Shown here: positions 35,500-49,300 of the stretch, piece after piece
How the letters are laid out: each line of letters starts with the position of its first letter
How positions within the stretch are numbered: position 1 is the first letter of the stretch
Assembly (NCBI GenBank): GCA_026419785.1
Contig: JAODTK010002677.1
Coordinates: 107,002 to 171,001 of the forward strand
Reading direction: 5' to 3'
Source: Sclerodactyla briareus
Lineage: Eukaryota > Echinodermata > Holothuroidea > Dendrochirotida > Sclerodactylidae
DNA length: 64,000 nt
The notes under the pieces: model-generated
Databases searched by the model: none
What the model was told of the DNA's origin: nothing
Seen by the model: only the letters and a program-made list of their open reading frames with translations
Position numbers and translations under genes: made by a program

Positions 35500-38400
35500 T
35501 AAGTAGTAATTTGTTGTTGACCGTAGTCACCGTGCATCTGCCCTAAAATTCTGACTATATGTAATGAGTAGATATCCCAACTCCAAGTGAAGCTCGTCTT
35601 TAACAATGCCATACACGTCTGTCGCGTTCATTCAGTCGCTTTCGTAGCAGCGAACGAATATACCTTCATGCTAATAAATCGGAATGACGAATATCTCAGT
35701 TATTTTACCAACGTCTATATGGCTAGTGCAGTGGTAGTAGATTATTTAGAACGATTTGTTGAGAATTTACTTAATTTACGATCATCATATTCGGTGTATA
35801 CTAGGGCAAAGAAGAAACACGTGTAACTTTGTCTAGATATTTACTCCAACCTACACAGTTGACACAGTACTCTCTCCCTCCCGATAATTTCGACGAGAGT
35901 ATGAAATAAATATGTGGAACTGAAATGGACCTCGGTTTTTTAATGAGGACGGCAGGGTTGATACAAAAGGATGTTTAATGAGGAGAGGGAGGATATTGGT
36001 GAGGGGCATATGGCCTGTTTACTAAACCTGAACGTGCAACTGGTGTAACTAACCAGTCTTGATCTAAAGTTGAGACAATGCAGATTGACCGCAGGCCTGT
36101 ATTAGACAAACGCGAGAGGGTAGGATGAGTTCATTTCATGGCGGGACGAGACGGGAGAAGCAGGCCTCAGCTACCCAAATGTTGAAAATCTGACTGAGTC
36201 GGACAGATGTTAGTGTTCGTTCCAGCCAGTGTTGTATACGTTCAATGGAGTATTGAGTTTGAAGGGGCGCAACCAAACTATTAGAGATGGGGTCCGGAGC
36301 AGGATGTTTTGCGCATTATTTTGTGTGGATGTTGGACAGGGTTTTGCCCTCCACAGTCCGAGAGAAGATCAGTATACTTTACGTCAATTAGAACCAAAAG
36401 ATAAATGATCCAGTTGTAACACAATTGTAAAAGAACTGATGCGGCGTGGTATGGGGGCTAAATTCCCGGAAAAAAGATGCCGCCGACTCGATCGCCGATC
36501 CACAAGATGGGGACCCACCTTCTTTGTCTTGATTGGTGTTCAAAATAACAGCCGACCGGAAATGGGAAAATCCTAGAAAATGCATTGATCATTCGACAAC
36601 AAAGTGAGGTTTCAAATTCAACAAAAAACAAACAAAATATGGGTACATATATTTAATTATTGCGAGAGCACGTTAACGCGGTTATTCCACGCTGATAGTA
36701 TGATGCCAAAATAAGATATCTTACCCATATGGCGGCCAACTCCTTGGAAATTTTCACACAATAACGAATAACTGCGATTAAATTGTTCGGAAAAAATAGT
36801 GATGCAAGCTCGCAACCAAAGACAGTACATATGAAAAGGCGTCTACAAAATGGAATTTTACCAGAGTCTGTAATCAAGCCTTTCTCTGACGCAAAAGCAT
36901 CACTGTCACCATAAAACTGTGGTAGACGGAAATGGAAGTCACGTATGTGAATTGGGTGTCACCTAACTCTTGAAGTAAGCGGCCACAGAGTCCGGATCAG
37001 GCCGGCAGCAGAGACAAGATTGACTCCAGGACAGACTCCACTAAAAGAAAGATGCTGGACACTCAAAGTGCCTCAAGAGTCCAAAACCGATTGTAACATG
37101 AAAACATGAATACGTTCATGTTGAACGCTGTGGGAGAGGATCGAAAACATGGCAAGTACAACCTGAATGTTTCGTGCACTGACTGCGACCTAATGAACTC
37201 ATGAAAGGTGTATGCTGTGACTGCAAAAATGGAGTCAATCAGTACCAGAATATCAGGTGGTGTTCCGAGGTCCATCAAGCGTGCAAATGAGTATAACCAC
37301 AACCGTATCGGGACTGCCGAACCAAAAAAGGCTCTTCAGACGAACTCATTGGTGAGAAGAGGGGCACCCCCCCATTCTATTATGCTACAGCATGCAGACG
37401 CCGCTCCGAGGCCCAGGCACAGGAAATTCATGATTGGAATTTATGGGAATGTTACGCGAAGAACCCACCCTAACAACCCATGAAGAACTCACACGACGTG
37501 ATGCGGCTGTCCAGTCTTCCTCGACCAGGCCTCTACAGAACTCACCGTAACAGAGAACTCGCTCACAAGCCTTCCTATCCATGGACAATAAGTACATGTT
37601 CCTTGGATCCTCTACCACCAAGCTTCATGCAGATGGGTCTTCCAGGATATGATGGGTCACCCACGTAAATAATGTCAACACGGTGTCGACACGACAACAG
37701 TTCCAGATAGATACAAAACACGCTGTTTTGTTCATAAAGTCCGGAGACTGACGATGGTCATGGTTATCATGGGGGGACCCGATGCAAAGGCCGCCCATAA
37801 ATCTCACGTTAGATCTCACAGTAAAAGCGGCATTTTGCGCTAAAAATAAGAGGGACTAAACGAGATTCCACCTGGTAATTTAGGGAGGTTTTTATAGGGA
37901 TCCCTACTCTAGTTGGATTGTAGAAGATTATCGAAAGTACATGTTAACGTTTCGCCATCGAATTTGTAATACAGGGACCCTGGCGTTTCCCCCGTGATAT
38001 CACAAGGGAATATTTGCTATAGTTGATTGTGCCTTATTTCCACTCCATTCGGCTCGAATTCTGGGGGTTTCGGCGGTCACAATGTAGTGAATTAGAAAGT
38101 ACCAGAATTCAGGTCATATCTACATGACATTGGGCCTCCAAGCCACTTTTGATTACATCTTCTCGTGATTGTTACTAGAATATTGTAATCCCGGACTGGC
38201 CTGATTAGATGGGTAAGCAGAGGCCAATAAATTCGTTCTTCCTAACCAGCTTCTGTTTACTATAAACATTACGATGCTTAGCTGCATTTTGTCCGAATTT
38301 TGTCAGACACTTATCATCCAATATGGCTATCATCCTCAGCCGGATCCTTCTCCGTTGGATTGAGCCTTTCCAAACGGTCCTGTCATGACCAGGGTACAAC

Positions 38401-38880
38401 TGAGGATCGCGGTCCGACGTCAATAATTGCTTCCCCTCTATGACTATTATTTTACGGACGACTCATTCAAATCGAAACCCTACGTATAGTCAAGTACTTT
38501 GTGTTAAACCCTTTTTAATTTTTTTGGTTAAGCCCGGTGATTTATTGGCGGGGCCTCACGTGTCAACCCTTGGAGACGTACTGCTATGGAACCGGAGCAG
38601 CATGCTATCGTATTGCGTGTGATGAAAACTAAATAGCCCATAGGGCCGCAACCTTGTGAAAGTTGCACTCGTGCGAAGGTGGGTGTCATGCCCCGGACCC
38701 TTTTTTGGTTGCGACTTTGTCCAGGACCGGCTCAATGTAAAGGCGAAACCCATAGTTAAAAGAAGTGCAAGGGCGTCGTTTTGAGAACATATCGTCATGC
38801 CTATATGTTTGCGCACGCCCAAATCCCTTATGATGACTGTGCTTCTAATAGAACGTCTTTACTACCTCCACAATAAAGTG
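35500..38880. other. No gene recognised
   Basis: Short open frames (35587-35826, 37063-37302, 37385-37621) have no domain I can identify. The 36900-37820 stretch has several overlapping frames on both strands and may be an eroded mobile element. Confidence 0.35.
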
Positions 38881-38899
38881 TTGACATTGCGTGAATGAT

Positions 38900-40250
38900 C
38901 AAGGTGTCCCAATCGCCCCAAAGTACGTGTACGACCCACGTAACGATGCGAATGTGAGACGAAGGTCAGGGAGTCTCTGTGAGTCAGTGTAGAGGAACAT
39001 GGCAACGGGTGGTCGTAGAGCAGATGAGAAACCCCGCGACTCGGCCTCGTGTGGTTCAGTTGCCCAGCTGTTCAAGGCGATGACGGAGGATTGACCGAGG
39101 AATCCGGAGTGGAGGGCTCGTTGGGACGGGTATTGAGATCTTGTACAAGACTGAGCCCCCAATCCTGGAAATTTGATGATAATGTTGCAACCCGGGGCTG
39201 AACCGCCCGTAGACTGTGACCTGCCTACTATCGAGGAAATTTGAGAGGCATTGGAGAAGGGCAAGAATGCACATTGGAGCTGTTGGATACATCCAGAGAT
39301 GCTCTAGTATATACAGGGAGAGTAAACTGGCTCCATCACTTGCCAAAACAACGGTATGCGGACTGGATTATGGGGAGGGCTGTTGTTAGTACCGACTGCG
39401 GGGTCTCAATCGGTGGCCACAGCAGATGACTCCTGCTTTCCCGCAGAGTCGTGGATTATCAGCTGGATGCCCCTGGAACACTTAGTAGGGAGGTGGATGA
39501 CCTTGGAACATCATTCGGAGGTTAATTCGTTGATCTTTAGGTGCCATGGTACAAGACTAAGATCCGGTCTTTTGGTGGAATCTTTGACAGTACTGCTGGG
39601 TCTGTCCAAGTGTTGGACGAGATCGTGGAAGTCACTAAGTCATGCGTTTACCTCGGCATTGTCATCAGTGGACTCGCTTCCGCGAGTCTGGGGGCAGTAT
39701 ACGCCTCGACTGCATATGGAGTCACGCATCCAATGGAAGTGGAATGTGGAGGTCCGATATATGAGCAAAAAGCTCCGTGATTTTGGCTCTATTGTGCTTC
39801 CAGTCTTGCCTATTCTGTGTGCGTGAACGCCTACTTGTTTGGTTGAGCGGCGGGCGAGGGATTCCTTCTCTGACTACTTCTCTTCGCTACATTTTCGGTT
39901 ACCGCCGGCAGGGTCAAGGTTCTCGGGGAGGCGGGGATGGTGTATGCTGGCTGGCTGATTCGCGATAGCTAACTGAGCGTCATTGGGCATTATTGACACG
40001 CCTACCAGGCAGGAGATCCTGTCCCCCGGGTGGGTTTGGGCCGACCACCGGGCGCTCCAGTCGCTTGGATGGGCCAGAACCAGGACCAGGCCGGTCGCCC
40101 TGCCGGAGGGGGCTGGGCGATGGGAAGCGCGGGTGGATGCGGCGAGGTGCCTTCCTGGCATGTGCTCAAATGAGTGGAGTGAGTCGTACGACGGATTTCG
40201 CTTTGAAGGCGAGTTGCCATTGCTAAAAACGATTCAGATGTAATGCTTGC
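38900..40250 (+). mobile_element. LINE remnant, plus strand, RT core deleted
   Basis: Reads in order: a pre-RT segment (DCDLPTIEEI, EALEKGKNAH near 39207-39270, the usual linker before the RT fingers), then SCFPAESW and a LEHLGREVDD-like segment near 39440-39500, then KTKIRSFGGIFDSTAGSVQV near 39550-39610 and SCVYLGIVIS near 39640-39670. The latter corresponds to the N-x-x-KTK...VKSFxYLGS region just after the RT catalytic core. The palm, including YADD, is missing, so the copy carries an internal deletion as well as frameshifts. The C-terminal part (to 40250) is GC-rich and of uncertain frame. Confidence 0.6.
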
Positions 40251-40940
40251 CAACTTGTTGCATTGGCGGTTCCAAAACCTCAACGCCCTTTCTGTTGAAA
40301 GTGGAAAAAAAGCAGGTGACCTTTAGAAAGAGAACTTGGATGTTTTCTCTATACTTCTTAAAACCAACTCAGCAGAATATATTTCCTAGGTCGTTAAGGC
40401 AACTGGGGTAATCCGTCCAGTCAATTAGGAATCTTCACTAGTCGAAAGGTAAGCAGCTGAATGAAAACGTTCATAGGAAGGTTCCCAGGAATATTCGTCG
40501 ACGAGATTCACCATATGCGGAAAATATAGAAGCGTTCTGATTCAACTTGGATTTAATGATGGGAGTGAACTAAATTGCGAATGGTGGCTGTGGTGGTCGT
40601 GGCGGCGGCGGCAGAGCAGTAGTAGTAGATGTTGAAATCACAATGACTTTTAGGACCACATTTTCGGCCTGCAACGTTCGCAGAAAATGGAAATTACTGA
40701 CTTGGCTAATACTCCGGAGGGTTTAGAGTCTTCTATCATAAACCGGCAAATGTCAGATAATCAATATAAATAGAATAGCTGGACAAAGCTGAACAAAGAG
40801 CTTAACGTGTTCAAAACTTAATAGGTTAATATAAACTGCTTATCGATTGAAAGGATTGGTGTCTCGGTCCTAATTGGTGGCGCTTTAGCAAATGATGGGA
40901 CAAAAAAATCGTATTTTTCCGTTACTGTTGCCCTAAACAG

Positions 40941-41270
40941 ATGAATACGACTCAGACAGTAACCATGACAGCGGTACCATCCCAGGTTCCTGGTGGATAT
41001 GTACTATCGGCAGCACCACCGGAAACAAGAACGAGCCCAAAGGCGAGACCTGCTTCAACTGAGGCTAGCAACCGCCATCACACAGACCTTTCTCGGAGTC
41101 ATTACAGCGATATGCGGAATCGTAGTCCTTTCTCTAAAGTATCCTTCAAGATTCGAAAGTCGGCTGAGTGCCAACGACAGTCTGGGAACAGCAGTTGAAC
41201 AACGGTCAGATCAAGGTGATGCCCTAGATAGAGTTGACACCTTCAAGCTTGGGCCATCTGGATGGGGGCA
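40941..41270 (+). CDS. MS4A-like exon 1: N-terminus and TM1
   Basis: The acceptor CCTAAACAG lies directly before ATG at 40941, and the donor GTGAGT starts at 41271. It begins MNTTQTVTMTAVPSQVPGG, then shifts frame near 40990-40997 to YYRQHHRKQERAQRRDLLQL, TM1 (ATAITQTFLGVITAICGIVV) and a loop ending KLGPSGWG. The basic segment before TM1 fits a cytosolic N-terminus. The reading frame at the donor (tgg ggg ca) does not fit the next exon unless the G run at 41264-41268 is one base off. Confidence 0.7.
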
Positions 41271-43247
41271 GTGAGTATACCCATTTCATCACTACGCTTG
41301 TGCCGCCTTGAAAATATATTGCAATTCCCTGGCTTTCGGGCTACCAGTGAGCACAGCGGGCCGTTTAGGACCATATGTCACGAATAACTTATGGGTAGGA
41401 CCAAAATCAAATTCCACTTATTGATCTCTTCGAGATTGGTTTGGTCGAAATTAAACTCATGTAGGGGATGCGGGGCCTTGATGCCACATGGGTAGGGTGT
41501 CACACAGTCAGTAGCATTTGAACCTGACGGAAGGTTACAGAACCAATTGCGGTTATTATTGCTATTATGCATCCTACATCACGTGTGTACACACTTATAG
41601 CTAGTGTTACAGTGGCCCGTTGTTTCCAGCTAGTTAAAAGTGGGCTCATATTTTATGAACTATGGTGTATTATGTAGATGAAGTCTTCTCGCGGTTATAG
41701 GGGCTACCGTACCTAGTCCATCAGTTGTTAAGTATGCTGCTGGGAGAACTTGTCACCAGCTATGGCAGACATGAGAAGCTTCCCTATTTTTAGTATGCTG
41801 GCCCGTGGGCCAACATGAATCCTGGTGCAGAAACTGCCATTTTTTTTTTGGTCATGGGATGGTCACAAAGTAATGTATCAATCATGTATATTGATCAGGG
41901 TATTGGCTGGGCTCGAAAATGAAGTATTCTGTAGATGAATATGTTTCCTCTTGAGGCAAACATGGTCGTAGGTACAAGGAAACACCCTGACGAGTCATTC
42001 TTTCAACCTTTGCTACAGAAAAATTAGAAAAAAAATCAAATTTTTCTGACCGTTCGCTTGTGATCATGTAAGCCCTGAACATTGTCACCTATTAACGTCT
42101 TGTAGGCAGAATTATGATCCTCTCCTGCCATTGTTTTTTTTTTTTTTTTTTTTTTTTTGGGGGGGGGGTAAATTATTGCCTGGACAAATAAAACGAATTT
42201 GCTACCTCCTAATTCTTATGTTTGTTATATTATCGTTATATCCTTGACTAGGACTCGATCAATAGCTCCCTCGATATTTTTAGCAGTGGCGTAGCCAGTG
42301 GAGGCTGAGGGGACAGCTGTCCCAGGACAGAACATCGGGAAATAGAAGGCTAAAGAACGGGAAATTGAAGGGGCAAAACGAGAAGAAATAGGGAGGAAAT
42401 AGTGGGAAAACCAAACATCCAGAACTTATTGGGCCCAGAATGACCAAAATTCCCCCCCACCTCCACTATCTACGGTGTGTAATATTAGTAGAGAGAGAGA
42501 AACGAAGAAACAGTAGTATACGAACCATGGACGGTTTATTGGTGCGATAGTACGGATATACTCATGATCCCAGTTTGAATATACTGTGATCAACGTAGAA
42601 GTATTAAGGCCTTTGTCACTATAGTGTCTATCAATTTCTTCTTTTTTTCGTTACCTAACGAACAAATATATAACACATATTCCAACCCGAATTATGTTGT
42701 GATACATGACAGCTTCCGTGTGCTGAATTACACATGAGGTTATAGGGTCATTCGATCTCATCGTTAGTTTAGCTTCGCTTCGATGCTTCGATACAGGATT
42801 TTTATTTTATTTTGTTCTTTCACAGGTCATGGTGATTACCTCCTGTCATTCGGTTATTTCAGCAAAAGGAGTCAATCACTGGTAGGTAGATTATTTGTGT
42901 AAGAATCACTTATTCCGCAACAATGTCGTCTCGATCACTCAGGAGGGGGTGTTTAGGTCTGTTGTCTGGCGCCATTCCGTAGGTCTGTTGTCTGGCGCCA
43001 TTCCGACTCTCAATTGCCCTAAACATCCTCCCGAGTTATCAGAAATGACTCTATCAGCAATCAACAGAGTTCCGTGGAAATTCCAATGTTAGTCGTCTTG
43101 ATCACTTTGAGGAGTTCATATGCGTGATATTTTTACAAAATATGCGTTCCCTAACAAAATCAAACACTCTAGTATGACCAATAAACAAAGTTGAAGGCAG
43201 GTACGAATGACGCTTTCTCCAGCTTTACTGGTGAGATCATATATATA

Positions 43248-43307
<60 letters not shown>

Positions 43308-46300
43308 TACACCGGATACATTTAACTTATGAACTATTTTGTAGTGTTCAAATCGAGGTCATGAAATTGAATATTTCCATTTTCCCCTGTTTTTAGATTT
43401 CGGTGTATATGGCCTTCTCGATAATTGGGACATTAGTGGCCTTTATGGGAATAATCGTCGCTCTCCAGTACGTTGTCCCCGAACTGAACGATTTTCCGGA
43501 ACGAGCTCAGCGCCTATTGACAACAGACATTAGGTTTTACTATGCCCCCTCTTGGTTTGACTCTCACACGCCAACCCACGGCAAACCCATTACTACGAGA
43601 GAATGTCTCATCGGTGCATCGAATCGGTGAGTAATGTAAAATTGTGCAAGAGCACAACTACTTCGTGGGTCTCTGCGCGCAGTAAATAAGATTCTACAAC
43701 CCCAAGCCATCCGTTATTGCAAACACAGGATTCTGATTGGCTAATCCCAATCACGTAGCGGACTATTATTTTTGCAATAACAGGCAGCTGGCCAGAGTGG
43801 CACAACAATCGAATACTTGCTCGATTCTCTGCGTTTAGTTAACGCAGTCTTTTTGAACGCGAATGTAATGTTGCGTGAGCATTTGGAATTTCATGTTTAA
43901 ACGCGCAGATCCGGCTTTCACAGTATCACGCTCTTCAAAGGGCGTACGGCCTCAACGGAATAAAAACGAGCGAAACGACGCGTCGCTCGTTGCATTGGAG
44001 AACGCCATGTTCACAGGCGCCGACCTCGGTTGGCACGCGAGGTGTGATTTGCGGTCTCCGTTGGAAAGTACGCACAGCAGCACATGCCAATCTTTTGTGT
44101 ATGGTACGCAATGCAATTTACTTCGATTGAACCAACGCAATAGTTACCCTAGCTGCTTATTTACTGTTTAGAGATACGAAGATTTAGATCTAGAGATATA
44201 GATATCTCTAATAGCTTGGGTAATTCTTGATTTGCGGGTGAGAATAGAAGAAACTACAACAGGTCGACTTTTACTGGTTCATAAACAGTCTCGACTCTGA
44301 ATTTAGCTTAATAACGAACTCGGCTGCGCCTCGTCCGTTATTACCTAAATTCAGAGTCTCGACTGTTATTCACCAGTAAAAGCCTCCAGTTGCAGTTATC
44401 CCTTAATCCTACAACCCCAAGCTAGCCGTTATGCGAATTACCGGAATTTGGATTGGCTTATCCAATCAGGTAGCCGTCCGTTATTTTGCAATAACAGTAA
44501 GCTGGTCAGAGTAACACAACAATCAAATACATGCTCGGTTTGCTGTGTCTTAAGTGAATGCAGTACATTTTAAACGCAAATGTAAGATTGCGTGAGCTTT
44601 TGGAAGTTCATGTTCACACGCGCAAATCCGGCCGTCAGTATACGCGCGCTCAGAGGGCGTACTGCCATAACGGAATACCAACGGGCGAAACGACGTGCTG
44701 CTCATTCAATTGGTGAACTCATGTCCACACGCGCAAAAACCCTCCTGTTGCAAGTTACTTCCATTGAACCAACGCAATAGTTACCCTAGCTGCTTATTTA
44801 CTGTTTAGAAATACAAAAGATATAGATCTGGGGCCGTATTCACTAACATAACTTACGCAAGTTTCCTCGCATAAGTCCAATTGCGAAGCGTATTTACGAA
44901 AGGTGGTATTCGTGAAACATAGCGTAGCGTAATTTGTTCGTAACTTCACGCAAAATAGTTCCCTGTCGTAGGGACCAACACCACGGCGCTATTCTTGCGA
45001 AAATTCAAGGCAAAACAGGCACTCCGGGGAGAAAAGGAGCAAAGAGACGGGCGTTTTTCCGTAACTTATTGTCAATGTTATTATTATTAGGTTATCACTG
45101 CTTGAGTTAATACCCGAGAGCTCACTTAGCTTTAAACGCCGATTTAGAGAGGCTGGGCGGTGGTGCGATGCGTAGCAGTACAATTAGCCCTTGGTAAAGC
45201 AGTATGCATAACTTGCAAATTCGGTACAGGGGATTCAGCGCGCGTTGCCCATTCTTTCATTGGTAGTATTAGTAGTTTGGAGTCTCGTCTATCCGACATG
45301 CTCAGTGATCAAGTTCCGCCACGTATCACGATTTTGCGCCAGTGTTTATTGCTTTCCTCAAACCGTTAATGTTGATGTCATGAATTGCAATTTGATTTTT
45401 CCGAGCAAGTCGTCACTGGTCTCCCACTGGCTTAGTAGTATGTCCCATCTTCCTTCAGAGGCGATCTTCGCTGTAGCTTCTTCTGGGAGTCTCGCGACAT
45501 GACCAAAGAATCTCAAACGTCTATGTGCACTACGGAAGACAGGGATTTGATTACATCATAGAGTTCATCGTTGGTATCCAATTGTTATTGGTCTATTTGG
45601 TAATTGCGTTTATACAACCACGCGCATCATGTTGAGCGCGGATTGATTTTTACTTTCTCAAGAACCCACATCTGTCTGACGCACATTGGATAACTCGGTG
45701 TTTCCCTTTGTAACGAGTGCTTCGATTGGCTACGCCATCAGTCTCTTGGATGTTAGTTCTGTTGTAGATGATTAAGGGCGGTCCGTGATTGAAGGTGAAT
45801 TACGTAATTATCTTACACTTACAGTCGACTACAACCACCCATAGATGTCTCGAATCGCTTTGGTATTCCTGATTTGCGGATTGTAAATAGGAATAAACTA
45901 ACGCAGGATCGACTTTTACTGAATCATAAACATCCTCGACTCTGAATTTAGCTAAGAACGACTCGGCTGGCCTCGTCCGTTATTTAGTCTAAATTCGTAT
46001 CCGACTGTTTATTCGCCGAAAATTCCTCCCAATTGCAGTTTATTCCTTAATTATCAAGATCTCTTTCATACCTGGTTCCACGGCAAAGACATGCTCGAAG
46101 CGCTTTACATATAGTACCCCCTGATCTACAGTGATTTGTCACACCCGTAATATACACACACGCACCTTTTTCTTTTTCTCTCCTGATCAGTCTTTTCCAG
46201 TACTTCACTTCCTGGGTCCCCTGTGAGATTCCCAGTGGGGCTGCCACATACGGCACTCGCTACTCTTCACCATTGCAGTCTGGAGCTCTACCGACTGAGT

Positions 46301-49300
46301 TTATCCGCCTCCCAAAGAAAGATCAATGTTCTCGTGTGCGTTATGTATGTATGTAGGTATTATTATGTATTTATGTATGTATTAGATGTATGTATGTTGT
46401 TATGTATGGATTATGTATGTATGTAAATATGAAGTTGGACACCACAACCTATCGTTGCGCCTTCGCTCTCGCAACGCAGACTCACATTGTTTAGACTTAC
46501 CTCTCTTTGTGGTATCACTATAGTGTCAGTGCTAAAACCGGTTTCATTTTAGACATCTAACATTAGATTCTTTTTCTGTCGATTAATCTTGGGGTAGTAT
46601 AAATATTTTCGTGTGCCTTACCATTGGTCGCCCTCACTAACCACGTTCCAAACTGCATAGTGACATTCGATGGTTAGATGTCTCCTTTCTCCTTTCTCCC
46701 CCAAACAGTCTCTGATGGAACAAGATCATGTTACTTAGAACTTATTCTGAGTGAATTTCTGTTCAGTAGATCTGTTTGTCTTGTGGTCCACAATGTGTTG
46801 TGTGAAGTCCTCTCTGCCTCCCGATCAGAAACCTATTCTCTAAACATTTTTTCTTGTGCAAAACTGTATTGTGGCAAACCCATGGAATTCCCCTTGTTTT
46901 CCTTGAGGAAGCCTAAACTGTCTCCTGTCGGGTAAACCTTCTGAGTTTACTTTTAGGGCCTACTCATGTCAATTTGGAATCACTTTTCTGTTAGTAGTCG
47001 TTCCGTGGTAATGACCCTCTCAAACGCTACTCAGCACAAGTATAGTTACTCGCGAATTCCACATATTCTTCTGGCATCGCTTTAAACGTATGTCATTCGC
47101 ACTTCGCTATGGACTCGACTCATATCTAGGGACCTGGGCATCTCGGACTCATGCGAATGTGCTTCACTACAGTCTGTCCCTAGTCGGGGCGAGGTCACTT
47201 TCCCCCGAATTCTATTTCATCTTGGGCTTCGAGCCAACGATGTCCGACCAACGATATCGGACCCAACGATTTCGAGCCAACGTTGCCTAGGGATTAGTGA
47301 TCATGCGTGGAACCCAAAGTTTCGTGTAGAATGAGCTTGTGGTTCTTTCCATTTAACAGGAGTTCTCGCGCTGGTGCGTTTCCTTACCACTCAGCTGTGA
47401 TGAGTTCCTGGAGTTCGCACATGGGAGAGACTGCTGTCCAGACAGCACTTGCCCTGTCGTCTGGACTTTAGAAGCAGTGAGGTAGAACCGAGGTGCACTG
47501 GAGTCGAACTGTTATAATCAGACTCGTCCGGTATAACCAACCCACCCGTCGATCCCCGACCTCTCAGCTCATGTCCAAGATATGCTCATCTGAGGATCAA
47601 ATACTAGCGTAACCCTTATAGCGCCTTTACCAGACTGATAATGACATCATCTTCATCATTTGTCCCTACAGTTTTATTGTATTACTGGATCAAAAGGAGA
47701 AAGGAATAAGCGACGGATAAATGAATAATGATATAATGAAGATGATGAGAAATGATGATCGTGAAAAAACAAAGCATTCCTAATGTTAATCCCTTCCACA
47801 TCCTATTATGTAGCATATCGGTGCTGCAAGACCTCTCCGTTTTACGTCATAATGCTCCTCTGCTTCCTGTTGGAATTTGCGACTACGATTCTCGCCGCCA
47901 TTTCCTCCTGCCCGGGACTAAAGTGTTGTTGCCCCACTGATGACGAACAAGGGACTGGTACTTATGTCCGCTTGGGAGGGTGGGGGATTACTATATCCTG
48001 CAGCATAGGTTTCCTTGACAATATTGACAGGCGCAAAACATGGGGGAGGGTAGCGAGGAACAATTGATGGTGGGAGAGGAGGAGGAGGAGGAACGAACGA
48101 GAATGAGAAAGAATTGAGAGGGAGAAACGGATGAACGGAAAGCAAAGGAGACATGGTGGAATAGGAGGAACATACAATATACAGTTCAGCATCACCTGGT
48201 GTGGTATAAAGTGACGCACGTAGAGTGCCACTCATGACGTGTTACCTTTGTCTTAATGAGTTTCGAACTCTCGCCCTGCTCGAGAGAGACTAGTTACTGT
48301 GGTTATATTCACCAACATCGTAGATCTGGGGCTATTTCAATGTTGCCCGGGTTTCAATGGTTTTCCGACGTCGATGTTCCGGGGTTCGATGTTTCCGGAG
48401 TTCCATGTTCCCGAGGACATCGAACCTCAGGAACATCAGACCCCGGGAACATCGGACCCTGGGAACATGGGTTAACATATATAACTGGTGGCGATACGTT
48501 GCTCGGATGTACTAATAACATATTTCGATTAGGAATTAACGCTATAGATACAAGGATTTTAGTGGCCCCATTGGATGGAGACGGGAATACTTGTTCTGGC
48601 CATAATGTTGATGTTAATAGTCGTTCTTCTACCGTTGACATTCTGAATTGTCTGGCATTTGAAAACTTCACCTCCGTGATATGATCCCATCTCGCCTACA
48701 ACACCCATAACTAGTTTAGTTTAGTTTAGTTTAGTTTAGTTTAGTTTAGTTAAAAGGTTCAGGAAGAACGAAATCCTTATAAAAGTCCAAAGCCACAACA
48801 TTCCACAAGAGAAGAATAACTAGGTGCCTAAAGAATTCGCCCACAATTTATGGAAAATCAATCAGACTGTTCTTGAACGCTTCACACTCTTAGATAGACT
48901 TTCTTGCAAGAGGTTATTCCACTCTCTGAGAGAAGAAATATTACGAACGCCAATCTACAGCGTTTGCCGCAGAGCTCGAGGCAGTGACTCCTATATGTGG
49001 TAATATTCTAAACCAACCGCAATAGTGGAACGAAAGGCACTCTAATCCATGGACATTTGAAAACCTGAATCAATCACCTTCGGATTCGTCTCAGCTATTT
49101 TTTAGACCGAGAAGCCCTACTCGTCGGGAAGTCTCAAAGACAGTGAAATGATATAGTAGCGCTCCGCTGAACGTTGTTCAATTCCTTCTTACCTTCGCGA
49201 AGTTAAGGATTGGCCGGAATACCCCGGAGAGGCTCACCAGTTGCTCCGAACAGCCTGACACAATATCTTCATTAGGAAACTGCGTGACGACTATCAAGCC

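Noticed and set aside
36388..37820. Transposase or reverse transcriptase in overlapping frames
   Set aside because: I tried to read known transposase and RT motifs on both strands and none matched beyond a few residues.
40590..40632. GGC/GTA trinucleotide patch as a coding Gly repeat
   Set aside because: Short, without a frame into the MS4A-like exon, and separated from it by stops.
48256..48684. 142-codon plus-strand frame with Gly/Ser/Pro repeats
   Set aside because: Its repeats are the mirrored minisatellite at 48340-48480, and it has no domain or splice context.
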